Position numbers and translations under genes: made by a program. A DNA stretch of 64,000 nt from Heliocidaris tuberculata (Eukaryota > Echinodermata > Echinoidea > Camarodonta > Echinometridae). The stretch covers positions 12,920,010 to 12,984,009 of the forward strand of contig CM046838.1 in assembly GCA_025618425.1 (NCBI GenBank), read 5' to 3'. Positions 25,512 through 36,023 of the stretch are shown here, piece after piece. Under the pieces are notes generated by a model. The model saw only the letters and a program-made list of their open reading frames with translations, had not been told where the DNA came from and ran no database searches. Numbering within the stretch: position 1 is the stretch's first letter; every line of letters begins with the position of its first letter.

Positions 25512-26602
25512 CACTCTTAAAAAGAATTGGGCAAAAAGATGCCCAACTTTTAACCAACACTGGGCAACATACTGTCCACACAACTATTGATTAAAATTTA
25601 CTATGTTGTTGGGCAAATTAAATTGCCCATCAGTTGGTGACCCATCAGAATTTACCCAACTCTACAATTGCCCAACTGCTGGTTATATTCTCAGTTGGGT
25701 AATTATTTGCCCAACCAATTTTACCCAATAGGATTGCCCAACCCTCTATTTTTCCAGCTGTTGGAAATAATAAATATTATGTGGTTGAGCAAATTCAGTT
25801 GCCTTTTTCCTCCAACCTAGGTAAGAAAAAATGACACCTTCTTGTTATATTTTTCTGGGTCTTAACCTAATCAGTCTTAACATATCCTACTTTAAGCTAT
25901 CCTATCTGAACCTATCCTATCCTATCCAATTGGTACAGTGTGTGTGTAATTGAATTTTTCCAGACGTGTATCAATCAGATATGATTATTTACGTCTGGGG
26001 ACCGACCTTTAACGTCACCGACCTTTAACGTCACCATCCGAAAGACGTGACTCAGTCTCGAACCTAGGACCGCTGAATCAGCTTATAACTTCCACTGTTA
26101 GCTGGATTACAGGCGCACGCCACTACGCCCTGTGCAAGCTCTTATATACCCTTTATAACTTTTTATGCATTTGGTGACAGTTAGTAAATCGGGCCACCCC
26201 AAACCATACGCTACTAAAAATTCATGAATATTCATATAAGTGTTTTCCCCAATTTTGGATAAAAAATATTTACCACACGTTGGGCAAAAGCGTGTTCAGA
26301 AGTAAACAATTTGGAAAAAAATTGCCCAACATTTACCCAATTTCAATTTATACCCAGCATAGTTTACCCAGTATTTCTTAGAGTGCATACTTGTCTTTTA
26401 GTTGTGTGATGAATTTTATTTGACCAATTTAGTTATAACATGATGAAATAAATAAGTAGTGGAAATATATTTATCTTTGATTGGGCACCATCACAACCAA
26501 CAACCACTCGAGTGTCCAGTTGGTTAATAACAGCCCAGAATTTGGAATATTTTTAACCAACCAGCAGTTACCCAACTAAATTTACCCAACATTTTAAGAG
26601 TG
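25512..26602. mobile_element. TA-flanked inverted-repeat element with CACTCTTAAAA ends
   Basis: CACTCTTAAAAAGAATTGGG begins at 25512, and the inverse ends at 26602 (ATTTTAAGAGTG). TA lies outside both ends (25510-25511, 26603-26604), as with Tc1/mariner-type targets. Both ends carry repeated TTGGGCAA/TTGCCCAA and TTTACCCAA motifs. A second end-like sequence (TTTCTTAGAGTGCA) near 26374-26388 suggests an internal copy or deletion derivative. No transposase remains. It sits inside the 23890-27931 element. Confidence 0.72.
25925..26150. repeat. SINE-like repeat, second copy at 35283-35440
   Basis: It shares GACCGACCTTTAACGTCA, AAAGACG and an upstream GATATGATT with 35300-35370. Its reverse complement carries GGTTCGAGAC, like a tRNA B box, so a tRNA-derived SINE in minus orientation is plausible. 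A GACCGACCTTTAACGTCA-type unit is duplicated in tandem here. Confidence 0.45.
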
Positions 26603-26726
26603 TATCTACTAGACCAAAACACTTCCACAGTATCTCAATAAATATATCAATAAATGATAACCATAAATGTATGAAAATGAAAAAGAAAAAAAATTGTGAG
26701 TTCCCTGTGTATTTTTCATAAATTCA

Positions 26727-27489
26727 GATTTCAGATTTTATTGACTGTTTTTAATCATATTAACATAATACTGTAGCGCGTAACATAAAGTGAATACAAT
26801 AACAATGATGTTTTTCCATAGATAGGGGCACATAATCAAATATCAGTAAGTAAAAAATATGATGCACAGATATTGACCTGTTAAGTGATACTGAAAACAG
26901 TTGGACATATTTAAAAGCAAAGCTTGTATATTATATGTCCAGAAACTTATATAACTTAATCACGATTGGGTCGTTCAATAATAATAAATTCATAAAGCAT
27001 CATTACGAGAAGCGAATTATTGATAAGGAAGAATTGATAAGTGAGTTGAGGTAGAAGGACTATTGCCTCAACCCATAAGAAAAACTAAGTGTGAAAGTAA
27101 AGTGGAAGTGCAAGACGGTGTGGAAACAAAAGAGAATGAAGAGGAGGGTGGAGGAAGGAGGAAAAAGAAAGATAATGAGTGTGTCTGTGTGTGAGAAGAA
27201 GGAAGAGAGAAGGGAGGAAAAAGAAGGGGGTGAAAAAGGAGTACAACAGAGAATACATAAGGAGATGGAGAGAGAGAGAGAGAAAGTTAGAGGTGGGTCC
27301 TGCTCGCCCAGTTTGAATTCATTGCATATAGTTGAAGGAGATGTTGTTTTTTTTCCAACTTGCTTTTGAAACAGTTTAGACTTTGGGAGTTGATTATATC
27401 CCTGCTAAGTGAGTTCCAGTATTTCGGAGATGGCTTTGTGTGAAAAAAGAGTGCATAAAGAAAAGATCTGAGAATCACTTTCTACCGTC
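26727..27489 (-). mobile_element. 5'-truncated LINE copy, minus strand
   Basis: Reading the minus strand, a C-terminal reverse-transcriptase-type tail (about 27290-27478) carries the motif YWNSLSRDIINSQSLNCFKSKL, typical of the end of CR1/L2/Jockey-group LINE ORF2. It is followed by a 3' UTR that ends near 26727 with AATAAAATCTGAAATCTGAA, a short-repeat tail. Positions 26735-27140 match 56030-56455 closely, so both are copies of one family. The 5' end near 27489 abuts an unrelated reading frame, consistent with truncation on insertion. Confidence 0.7.
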
Positions 27490-27644
27490 TTTCTTCTTTG
27501 GTCTCCTCCTAAACATCTCGTTTTCTGCGGCGCCTCCCTGACAATAGGGTCGCACCAATTGTGCAGAAGATCAAGGTCTCGATCTTCTTCCTCAAGCAGA
27601 GCGAAAATGCTTCTGGCATCCATCTTAATTTTGCGGAGAGCCAA
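27490..27644 (-). pseudogene. possible N-terminal remnant of an element-encoded transposase
   Basis: A minus-strand frame begins with Met near 27644 and reads through an acidic LLEEEDRDLDLL segment followed by basic residues (GGDQRRK). It starts just inside the right-end array of the 23890-27931 element and runs inward, as a transposase gene would, but is cut off by the LINE at about 27489. Short acidic leaders of this kind occur in PIF/Harbinger proteins, but no catalytic motif is present. Confidence 0.35.
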
Positions 27645-27679
27645 AAATTATGCATTTCCCGCCCCCTTGATCGTATGAA

Positions 27680-27860
27680 ACTCGTACAAAGCTCTCATCA
27701 CTCGTAACAAGATCTTGATAACTCGTTGATAGATCGGTATAAGTCGTACATAGGTCATCGCAACTCATACCAAGGTCGGTGTGACTCGTTTCGCGCTCGG
27801 TTCACTCGTACAAATATCGTAGTAAACTCGATGTTGCGTCGTAGATCATGCAAGTCTCAT
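27680..27860. repeat. right subterminal array, about 10.4-bp period
   Basis: Units centred on ACTCG/AGATC/AGTCG start at 27680, 27690, 27700, 27710, 27721, 27731, 27742, 27752, 27763, 27773, 27784, 27795, 27804, 27815 and 27826. That is fourteen consecutive steps averaging 10.43 bp, close to one turn of B-DNA. The bases between units are not conserved. Confidence 0.85.
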
Positions 27861-28186
27861 AAAATGGGCAAATTTCGCGCGAGTTTACGCGAGTTCAAGC
27901 TACTCCAATTCGGCTAAGTGGGAACCTTGCTTTATTGCAAACCCGTGCACAAAACGAATTTCCGATTGTCACGTGATAGTAATTCATCTTATACTCCGGA
28001 ATAAATACATTTGTTTGTTGTATTTTTTCGTCTTTCTTTTCTGGTTTGTTTGTTTGGTTTTTTTTGTGTGTTTTGGGATGGGCGGGGGGGGGGGGGGCGA
28101 TAGTGTATGATCTCTTATCTACTTTTGGTTTTCTTCCTATCCTCTTTTTTTCTTTTATCTTACCTCTTTCTTTTTAGTTCAATTAT

Positions 28187-30003
28187 CAAGGGCGGATCCA
28201 GGTTTTAAAAAAAGGGGGGGGGGTCCAAAGGGTGAGAAGTTATCATTCTGGCAAACGCAAGCGCCGAAGGCGCTAAGCGCCTCTATAGGCATATATATAT
28301 ATATATATATATGCCTGTTTGACTATTTTAATGTTGAAATATAGTTGGGCGCGCAGAGCGCGCCACAAAAATTTGATAATACGAGCCTGAAAATGTCTTA
28401 GTTTGTACTGAAATTACATTTAATCTATTAATATTACATGGAATTATTGTTTATTTGAGATGGAAAATACATATATAATGATTGCAAATTACCATCTTTT
28501 ATCAAAAAGTGCGGGTATATTTGTACAGGCCACCCCCCCCCCCCCCCCCCCCCCGTACATCAGAACCCATACCCCCATCCCCTCCGGGATTTGCGCCATT
28601 GGACTGTATTAATATATATATGTATATATATATTTTTTTTTAAGTTTTCCCAGATTTTCCAGTCTGCATTGCTGTGCAGGACCTCAGATAGCATGTGGCA
28701 TCAACACAAACAGTCCAGTGAGACAAATAAGAATAAAATCTGGAGATTTATTACTTGAGATTGGTTCTTCAATGTTGAAGTACTATGTTGATAACCTAGG
28801 AATTGGGTGTGTGCATGCTGTACAAACACACTTAGTAAATTTTAGTGATACATGTACACATTTTACAGCAATGAAGAATTATTCACTAAATATCATCTAT
28901 ATTATCTCCTCCCATCCCTGAGATAACAATTGGCAAGTGTTTACATCATCACGAGTTATAAATCACAAATCACAAAAGAACACAAAAAAGGGAAAGTTCC
29001 TTAGATTCAGGAGTTCACAATCAAGGCCGATCAACAACAGTACCAATACCAGTTTTGCTGAAAATTCACAGGATTTAACAATCAACCACAGCATCTACTC
29101 ATTAGGCAAAATAAATAAGTTTTGTATCACAAAACTAGTCATGGTGCAATGTATCAGATTCAAGAGTTCCCAATCAACAAGAAAAAATATATCAAAAGTC
29201 CTCGGAGAAAACAAACCTCCTCCCCCCCCCCCCCCCCCCGAGCACCTGTCATTACCTTTGAATTTCGTGACTTTGACCTTTTTGTTGACTCTGACAGACC
29301 TTTGACCTTTTGTGTGACTTTAAGTCTTGACCTTCACAACTTTAACCTTTATATGGACACATGAAGTTCACTTCTTGCGATGTACAACCATAGGGTAGGT
29401 GTAGGGAATACCAGACCCTTAAGCACGTTTGCATAATTGCATAAACATGAACACAGACACACACTAGTAAGGTTTACCAATGCTTTCAGCAACTCTTTTT
29501 ATTTCTCAGGGTACCGAAATAATGACAAAAATTTGTTTACCTAATGAAATAATCTCCTTAATGACGTCATAGGTAAATGGTCCATTATTCCCTACCCATG
29601 AAAGTAATACGAGACCGCTACATTTTCAACCGAAATCTCAAATATTTGTTGAGGAAAATGATATTTCGTTGGAAATGTAAATACCAATAAAGAATTGTTT
29701 TTTGGAGAGTATGTTTTGGTTTCATCAAAATCTGTTGCAATTTTAACCAAAAATTTTATAGCATTTATCATCGGATAAATTTAATTACCATTTAAACGGC
29801 ATTCAACATGTTCAATGTGCCGTTACTTTTGCCTCCGGCAACTTTACATTTTGTTGTTGATGATTTTAAGTACATCAATACTGAACAATTGACAATGCTA
29901 ATTTTAAAGATTAAAATTAAAGATTTGATTTTATAGGGATTAATCCTGTGCTTAAGGGTGTAGCTGTCCTACCAAAAAAAAAAACGCCAAGAAAGACGGC
30001 GCC

Positions 30004-30040
<37 letters not shown>

Positions 30041-30100
30041 GGCGCCAAAGAGGGGGGGGGGGTCCGGACCCCCGCGACCCCCCCTCTGGATCCGCCTATG
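28187..30100. mobile_element. hAT-like element with GGCGGATCCAG ends
   Basis: The left end CAAGGGCGGATCCAG and the inverted right end CATAGGCGGATCCAG match at 13 of 15 positions, each followed inward by a poly-G block. GGCGGATCCAG ends are widespread in animal nonautonomous hAT elements. The 1.9-kb interior has a (TA)n palindrome (28288-28315), poly-C, poly-A and poly-G blocks and no transposase frame. The flanks share only ATTAT, so the expected 8-bp duplication has decayed. Confidence 0.6.
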
Positions 30101-31859
30101 ATTATTCTTTCTCTCTGAAGGAAATTGAAAAAGGATATCGTGAAAAATTGTGAAAATTCATTTGCCAGTTTGTTATAAAACCTAATGATAATTTTGTTTA
30201 AAGACTATCAAAAGCAATTTCATAGGAAATGTAAAACTTTATTTGCGATTTATGTGAAAATATATTTCAATAGTCATTTTCATTTTTATTATTATTTTTT
30301 TATAATGAAATGTGTAACTTCAATATATGAATCTTATTCTTCTTGAAATTTGTAGTTCTATGCGCAAATATATTTTACATGGAAGTTTATTTGTATTATT
30401 GCTTTGAAATGTGAAATTTTATGTGAAGATTATTTGTAATATTGTATGAAATCTTACAAATTATGTACAATTTTCTTTATGAGAGAAAAGAATAAAAACA
30501 TTTTACCAAAAAAAAAAAAAAAAAATCATTCAATTCATCTCCCTATGGATGGACTACTTTTAATATCTTCATTTTAAAAAATTCCAAAATCTAGGACCAA
30601 CATACATAAATGTCTTCTTCGCTAATTAAGTTTTAAAGAATGGTAGGTGAAGCTCGTTAGACTGGCTAAACTGCATTCTCGGTTCTTTGTCGCTTCTCAA
30701 TTGTGCAATGCCATGTTCACTGCCCGGAGGGGCCGAATCTGCGGGGGCTCTGCGTTCTTGGGTTTTTATAATTGTTTTTATATTCTGGTATCATTGTGTA
30801 TCAGTCATTGCATGTACCTTTGCTTAGGTTCGGTGAAACATTTGCATTACTTTCTTATTTATCCCTTCCATTCTTTCCCATTCGCCTCTTTATCTATATG
30901 ATCTACCTTTATTTCAATTCTTAGGTGCATGATTCTACTATTTAACATTCAAACTTTGCGTGCACCGTTGACTTATTTTGTTAATAGTGTCATGATCCTT
31001 GTGATTGCGTGACTAGGAAATAATGCCATGAACGAACTGAAACATTAAAAAATGAAGGCACTTAATCGGAGAATAGGGTTGAAAAGAAGCATACTTAAGA
31101 TTTTTGTCTTACACTCATCAGAGTAAACCGCAAGAATAAACAGAAAACAAATCGAACAGTATATATTGTATAAACGAAACAGTATAAAGAAACTAAAGGA
31201 ATAAAGCGGGCGAAAAACATAACGGGATCTGATTGGCTGTCTAAACATTACTGGAAATTAGGTCCGCATCGTAATTCCAGCAGTATATCCACCCCGCCTG
31301 ACAAATTAATATAACTTTTTTTTTTTAAATTCAGCTTATATTTTAGGATGAAAAGGAGCGATAATTATTTTGTGCTATTGCAGAAAGTTTGTCAGTCGGA
31401 ATCCACTTGCATTTAAAATGCATATATCATTTATTTTACAATTCTGTTTTTTTTTTTTTTTTGCTTGATCATTCGTACAACATTGTTTAATTTTGTGTAT
31501 TTTCACAAGAGAGTGACCCATATTGTGAGTACTTTGTTCTTGGTTTCTTTTCCTCTTTCCGTGAGACAAACAATTTCGTTTTGATGTTTAAAATCATCTC
31601 ATGTCGAAAGTGATACGATAAATCAGAAGCCCTAAATCTTTTCGAGCGGTAATTACCTGCACTTTGCAGTTCAATTCAACTGACCAAAACTGATACATCG
31701 TGACATCCCATACTCCAAACAAGGTAGTGCTTGGAATGATGCAGTTTCAATCTTGTACGTTCGCATTAATGACATGGACTTCCTTTCTTTTTCAATATAT
31801 TTTTCGTTTATAACACGTACTTTAAAAAGTGGTTTGAACTCCTTATAAATCCTCATTAG
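30101..31859. other. intergenic DNA upstream of the TLR gene
   Basis: AT-rich sequence with a poly-A run at 30508-30525 and otherwise no recognisable repeat or gene. Open frames are short and featureless. Confidence 0.5.
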
Positions 31860-32090
31860 GAGGACTCACGTGACTTTCCAGTATCACTCGTACACTCTGG
31901 GATTGACGTTTCCTAACCAATGCAGACATTTTCGTCCTGCAAGTCATGTGATCTTGCTCTATTTCCTCTTCCAATCAGATCTGTTTATACCCATCAGGTG
32001 ATACATCCCACGCGGCCCATGCGCGGTGTGTTTTAGGACAATTGGAGGGGAGACTTTACAAGTAAAAACGAGAAACCCTGTAAGTTGCTC
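31860..32090 (+). promoter_or_regulatory. candidate TLR promoter and 5' noncoding exon
   Basis: This GC-richer stretch precedes the TLR. It contains an E-box CACGTG (31867-31872), overlapped by GTGACTTTCC (31870-31879), which is one base away from an NF-kappaB consensus. CCAAT boxes lie at 31917-31921 and 31971-31975, and a TTTATA motif at 31984-31989. A possible 5' splice site, GTAAGT, begins at 32080 and could pair with the CAG acceptor at 32452-32454 just before the TLR start codon. All of these are short motifs judged by eye. Confidence 0.35.
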
Positions 32091-32455
32091 ATCCAGTGAT
32101 GCTGTCCGAGGCAAAATAATAATGTTGTCACATATAGGAACTTAACCGTAAACTAGGATTAACAATTTAAAGACGGGCATTTAAAAAGGACAGGAGTCTA
32201 CACGTTCATACAAAACTACTGAGAACCGGGAGGAATATTTCTTTGCAAAAGGCTTTTTGTGTTTTTCTATAGCTGAAAGTTGCTCTTCATGCAAATCATC
32301 ATTTGTTAAGACAAATATAGCTTCTACATTGAATTAGAGATCGTCAGATGTGAAGCCCACTTGAGTGACATATCTGGTGATATTATATTGCCTCATCCGA
32401 ATAGTATTTATACATTTCTATTATCTTTTCCTCAAAGTGCTGCGTTTCTAACAGG

Positions 32456-35206
32456 ATGGATGTGAGGATATGCGTCGTATTATTGTGTGGATTCAGTCTG
32501 CAGTGTGTTGGAGAAATGGAACTCTCATACACTCCTGTAAACCGGACGTGCTCGGTCAAACATGTCAAATGGATACAATCCAACTGCTCTCACAGGAACC
32601 TCTCATCGGTTCCCCAGAATCTTCCACATGACTTGCAAAGTCTGTACCTTTCATATAATACATTGTCTAAACTTTCAAATGGATCCTTTGGGAACTACCA
32701 ACAGCTTCAAATACTGATTGCCAAGCATAATTCCATTGCCATATTAGAAAATGGAACATTTGAAACTCTTTCACAACTAAAGGTTTTGAACCTCGAACAC
32801 AACAAAATCAAGGAGCTACCCAGTTACCTTCTACGGAACAATGTTCATCTCTCACATCTCTACTTGTCACACAATAAATTAAGGGGAATCCCCAGGATAT
32901 CAATGGGCATTCACCAAAATACCAACTCAAATGATCATAACCGTCAAACATGTAGATGGAATATTATATCAGTATTTGATTTGTCCTCAAATGACTATGT
33001 GATACTTAAACCGGAAGACTTTTTATCGCTTAAGAATTGCTCCCTTTATTCATTAGATTTCAGTGGTAATGATTTTACGTTTCTACCTCACTCCGTTTTC
33101 ATTTATTTACCAGTTGTGGAAAAATTCCACCTGAACCACATTAATCTATACATTTTTAAAGTCCAATCATTTATGGGCAGCGTCAAGATTGGAAGTCTCT
33201 ATTTGTCTTATTCAAGAATAGGATCTATTCTTCCATTAAACAGAACGAGGACATCAAGAGAACAATTTCCAGACATTAAAAAACTATATCTAGAAAATAA
33301 TCTTATAAGTGACATTCCTGATTATGCACTATTTGGTTTTGAAAAGTTACGAATGCTGACCCTTCAATCCAATCGAATAATTAATATTAGTAGCAAGTCA
33401 TTCTGTGGATTGAAAGCGTTAACTGAGTTGAATCTGTCGGGAAACAAGATAGAGTCACTGCCATATGACTCGTTTTCTTGTGCAACAAAGATTCAGATGA
33501 TCAATCTCGCGTACAACAAAATTGTTACTTTGGATCCCAATATGTTTAATGGATCCCATCTTCTCTTGAATTTGAACTTATATGAAAATAAAATCGGTAA
33601 AATCAATGCCGGACCTTGGAACGCAGCCAGTATTCAAAGTTTAGTTTTAGGAAATAACGGTCTTAATTCCCTTCTTAAGTACATGTTTGCAGGCCTAACA
33701 CAGTTAAAGAGGCTTGATGTTTCTGGCAATTCTAGACTGGTAGGCATATATAACGATACATTCACTGACAAAGCTAATACTCTAGAATATCTTAACATGA
33801 GAGACCTGGACAAAATTGTTATGGGCGGTTCTTTCAGTAAACTGCATCGTCTTTCGTATCTAGATTTGTCCTATACTGAAAAACCGCTGGAAATGGGTTC
33901 CGTTGGTGTATTTAGTCATACATCTTCATTGAGGACTCTAAATTTGTCCCGAACACAACTCCATGCCGAAGACTTAGTAGAGGTTAGTACTAATATATCT
34001 GTCTTGTCCGGCCTGGTCTCGTTACAAACACTTGAAATGCGACGTAATTCCATGGAAAGTTTGCACACTCTTCCTGATACCATATTTACCCCACTTCAAA
34101 ACATTCGCAAACTAGACTTAGCGAACTGTCGTATTAAGTACATCAAGCCCGGAATATTTGCGAATTTGACATCACTTACAGATCTTCGTCTGCCTTATAA
34201 CGACATCGTCGGAATTTCTGAGAATGCGTTTCAGCACTTACACAACTTGCAAATTCTGCTTTTGCAATATAATTATATTTCATGGATTGAGAAACGACTC
34301 TTCAATGGCACTTCTAATCTCAAATACCTATACTTGCAGAGCAACAAAATTTCCTTGATATTTCCACATACAGTAGTTCCTCCGCGGTTACGTTTATTAA
34401 ACATTACTGACAACCAATTTACATGTACATGTCAACTGACTTGGTTTCGAGAATGGGTGAAAAAGGTAAATATAAACTTAATTGACACGAATGAGATCCG
34501 TTGTTCTCGCGCTTCATTCAAAGATCTCGAAAATAAGCCAATTTTATCGTTCCATCCAGAAGAGTATTGTGGAGTCAACATCTTGCTAATTGCTGGAATA
34601 TCTATTGCGATCATATCAGCTTTGTCGCTCGGTATTCTCGTATACCAGAAACGATGGTGGCTGAACCACAAGCTGTTCCTCTTAAAGTTGGCATTTCTTG
34701 GGTATGACGAGATTACTGAAAATCAAGATCCAGAAGACTACGAGTATCAACTCAACATCATGTTTCATGAAGATGATGGTTCGTGGGTCAGCGATTGTAT
34801 GAAACCATTTCTCGAGGAGAGGATGCCTCATTTTGAACATATCGCGTTTGGGGACGCAGATCTTAACCCAGGATCGTTCTACTTAAATGCCATCTGCGAC
34901 GTCATCGAAAATAGCTACAAGACAGTATTGTTGCTTAGCAACCAATCAGTGGATGATACCTGGTTCATGACCAAAGTCCGTATGGCCGTGGAGCATATGA
35001 ATGACACAAAACTGGAGAAGGTCATCCTGATATTCCTGGAAGACATCGATGATGATCACCTACCGTATCTTGTCAGGCTTTTTCTGAGTCGGAACAAACC
35101 GTACTTGTTGTGGGTGGATGATGAAGATGGACAGGAATTCTTCTGGGCTAAGTTCCAAAAGAGCATGAGGGCTAACAGAGAATTGAACAATGTCATTCCT
35201 GTTTAA
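32456..35206 (+). CDS. Toll-like receptor, single coding exon (sea urchin type)
   Basis: This 916-residue type I receptor should sense ligands at the cell surface or in endosomes and signal through its TIR domain. Residues 1-20 form a signal peptide. A Cys-flanked LRR N-cap follows (C32-C44), then about twenty leucine-rich repeats (LxxLxLxxNxI pattern) with many N-glycosylation sequons. The LRR C-cap (CTCQLTWFREW, about 657-667, paired with later Cys) ends near 705. The membrane span is about 709-731. The TIR domain occupies about 762-905. Its BB loop is GDADLNPG at 799-806 with the critical Pro (805) kept, and the box 3 FW is at 896-897. Box 1 is unusual (YQLNIMF instead of YDAFxSY). With one LRR C-cap, it is of the vertebrate-like single-cysteine-cluster class. 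The frame is intact with no internal stop. A 3' splice site (TTTCTAACAG) ends one base before the ATG. Confidence 0.96.
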   Translation: MDVRICVVLLCGFSLQCVGEMELSYTPVNRTCSVKHVKWIQSNCSHRNLSSVPQNLPHDLQSLYLSYNTLSKLSNGSFGNYQQLQILIAKHNSIAILENGTFETLSQLKVLNLEHNKIKELPSYLLRNNVHLSHLYLSHNKLRGIPRISMGIHQNTNSNDHNRQTCRWNIISVFDLSSNDYVILKPEDFLSLKNCSLYSLDFSGNDFTFLPHSVFIYLPVVEKFHLNHINLYIFKVQSFMGSVKIGSLYLSYSRIGSILPLNRTRTSREQFPDIKKLYLENNLISDIPDYALFGFEKLRMLTLQSNRIINISSKSFCGLKALTELNLSGNKIESLPYDSFSCATKIQMINLAYNKIVTLDPNMFNGSHLLLNLNLYENKIGKINAGPWNAASIQSLVLGNNGLNSLLKYMFAGLTQLKRLDVSGNSRLVGIYNDTFTDKANTLEYLNMRDLDKIVMGGSFSKLHRLSYLDLSYTEKPLEMGSVGVFSHTSSLRTLNLSRTQLHAEDLVEVSTNISVLSGLVSLQTLEMRRNSMESLHTLPDTIFTPLQNIRKLDLANCRIKYIKPGIFANLTSLTDLRLPYNDIVGISENAFQHLHNLQILLLQYNYISWIEKRLFNGTSNLKYLYLQSNKISLIFPHTVVPPRLRLLNITDNQFTCTCQLTWFREWVKKVNINLIDTNEIRCSRASFKDLENKPILSFHPEEYCGVNILLIAGISIAIISALSLGILVYQKRWWLNHKLFLLKLAFLGYDEITENQDPEDYEYQLNIMFHEDDGSWVSDCMKPFLEERMPHFEHIAFGDADLNPGSFYLNAICDVIENSYKTVLLLSNQSVDDTWFMTKVRMAVEHMNDTKLEKVILIFLEDIDDDHLPYLVRLFLSRNKPYLLWVDDEDGQEFFWAKFQKSMRANRELNNVIPV

Positions 35207-35282
35207 TAACAATTCAGTAGTGTGCTGGTCTTTGCATTCTACGGACTAGGGTTTATGTGTTGCGTAATTTGAGCTTTCCTGA

Positions 35283-35440
35283 TGTTTGCAGATGTGTATA
35301 AATGTGATATGATTCTTCAGGCCTTGAAACCGATCTTTAACGTCATCTAAAAGACGCGAATCGGTTGCGAATCAGAATCGAACTCCTGAGTGTGGTCTAG
35401 TTGTAAAGAGTTTACACCTAGACCACCTCATATCCTATTC
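35283..35440. repeat. SINE-like repeat downstream of the TLR
   Basis: It shares GATATGATTCTT, ACCGATCTTTAACGTCA and AAAGACG with the copy at 25925-26150. The two copies have diverged in between. Confidence 0.45.
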
Positions 35441-35554
35441 ATGAGTGGTACTATGCATTATAATACATTGTATAACCTCATAACGCATGCCCATATTACG
35501 CCACAATAAACCCCAGTACAAGTGCAAGATGAATACTGCTCCTCAGTAAGCCTA

Positions 35555-35978
35555 TCTATCCCACTTAGTTACTACCCCTCCAGCTTCCAGATGCCATCTC
35601 CGTTCACAGAACGATAAAACATTACTTCAAATCCCACGCACAAACACCAAGGCAGCCGAACGCTCATTCTCATATGCTGGACCGGCCATCTGGAACACTC
35701 TACCACAACATCTCAGCATATGTGATACAGAAGACACTTTCAAAAAGAAACTAAAAACCCAACTTTTCCCGTCATAATTAATCCAGTTCATATCGTTTGT
35801 TGTGAACCAGAGAGGTGGTAATACCTTTCTCTCTTCAGACGATAGGACTTATAGTATCACTGTCAATCATTCAATTCTTTGTATATCCATTAAAACTATA
35901 TATGCTATTGTTATGTATATAATTTTTCTGCTGTTGTAGTGCTCTTATCAGTTTTCAGTAAAAGCGCTTCATAAGAAA

Positions 35979-36021
<43 letters not shown>
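35555..36021 (+). mobile_element. LINE 3' end with (ATT)n tail
   Basis: In one frame (about 35560-35777) the translation contains AERSFSYAGPAIWNTLP followed by FKKKLKTQLF and a stop at 35775. This is the conserved C-terminus of CR1/L2-like non-LTR retrotransposon ORF2. The 3' UTR ends AAAGCGCTTCATAAGAAAT and then (ATT)n at 35981-36021, a tail typical of these LINEs. The reading frame upstream is absent, so this is a 5'-truncated, dead copy. It lies about 350 bp behind the TLR stop codon and so may contribute to the receptor's 3' UTR. Confidence 0.8.

Positions 36022-36023
<2 letters not shown>

Larger units (their letters stand above)
23890..27931. mobile_element. 4.0-kb DNA transposon-like element with phased end arrays
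   Basis: The left end AGCAGGGTTCCCACTTAGCC (23890) and the inverted right end ending at 27931 differ at one base in the first 20 (AGCAAGG at the right). TTA lies directly outside both ends (23887-23889 and 27932-27934), a 3-bp target duplication typical of PIF/Harbinger. If the ends are instead read from CAGGGTTCCC, the flanking 8-mers match at only 5 of 8, so a hAT reading is weaker. Inside each end is an array of CTCG-type motifs spaced about 10-10.4 bp. A minus-strand frame (27490-27644) starting just inside the right array may be the N-terminus of a lost transposase. The interior also received a TA-flanked element, SINE-like repeats and a LINE fragment. Confidence 0.72.

Noticed and set aside
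27091..27369. 92-codon Lys/Glu-rich plus-strand frame
   Set aside because: It is the antisense of the LINE 3' region, purine-rich by composition; the minus-strand reading gives the recognisable LINE C-terminus.
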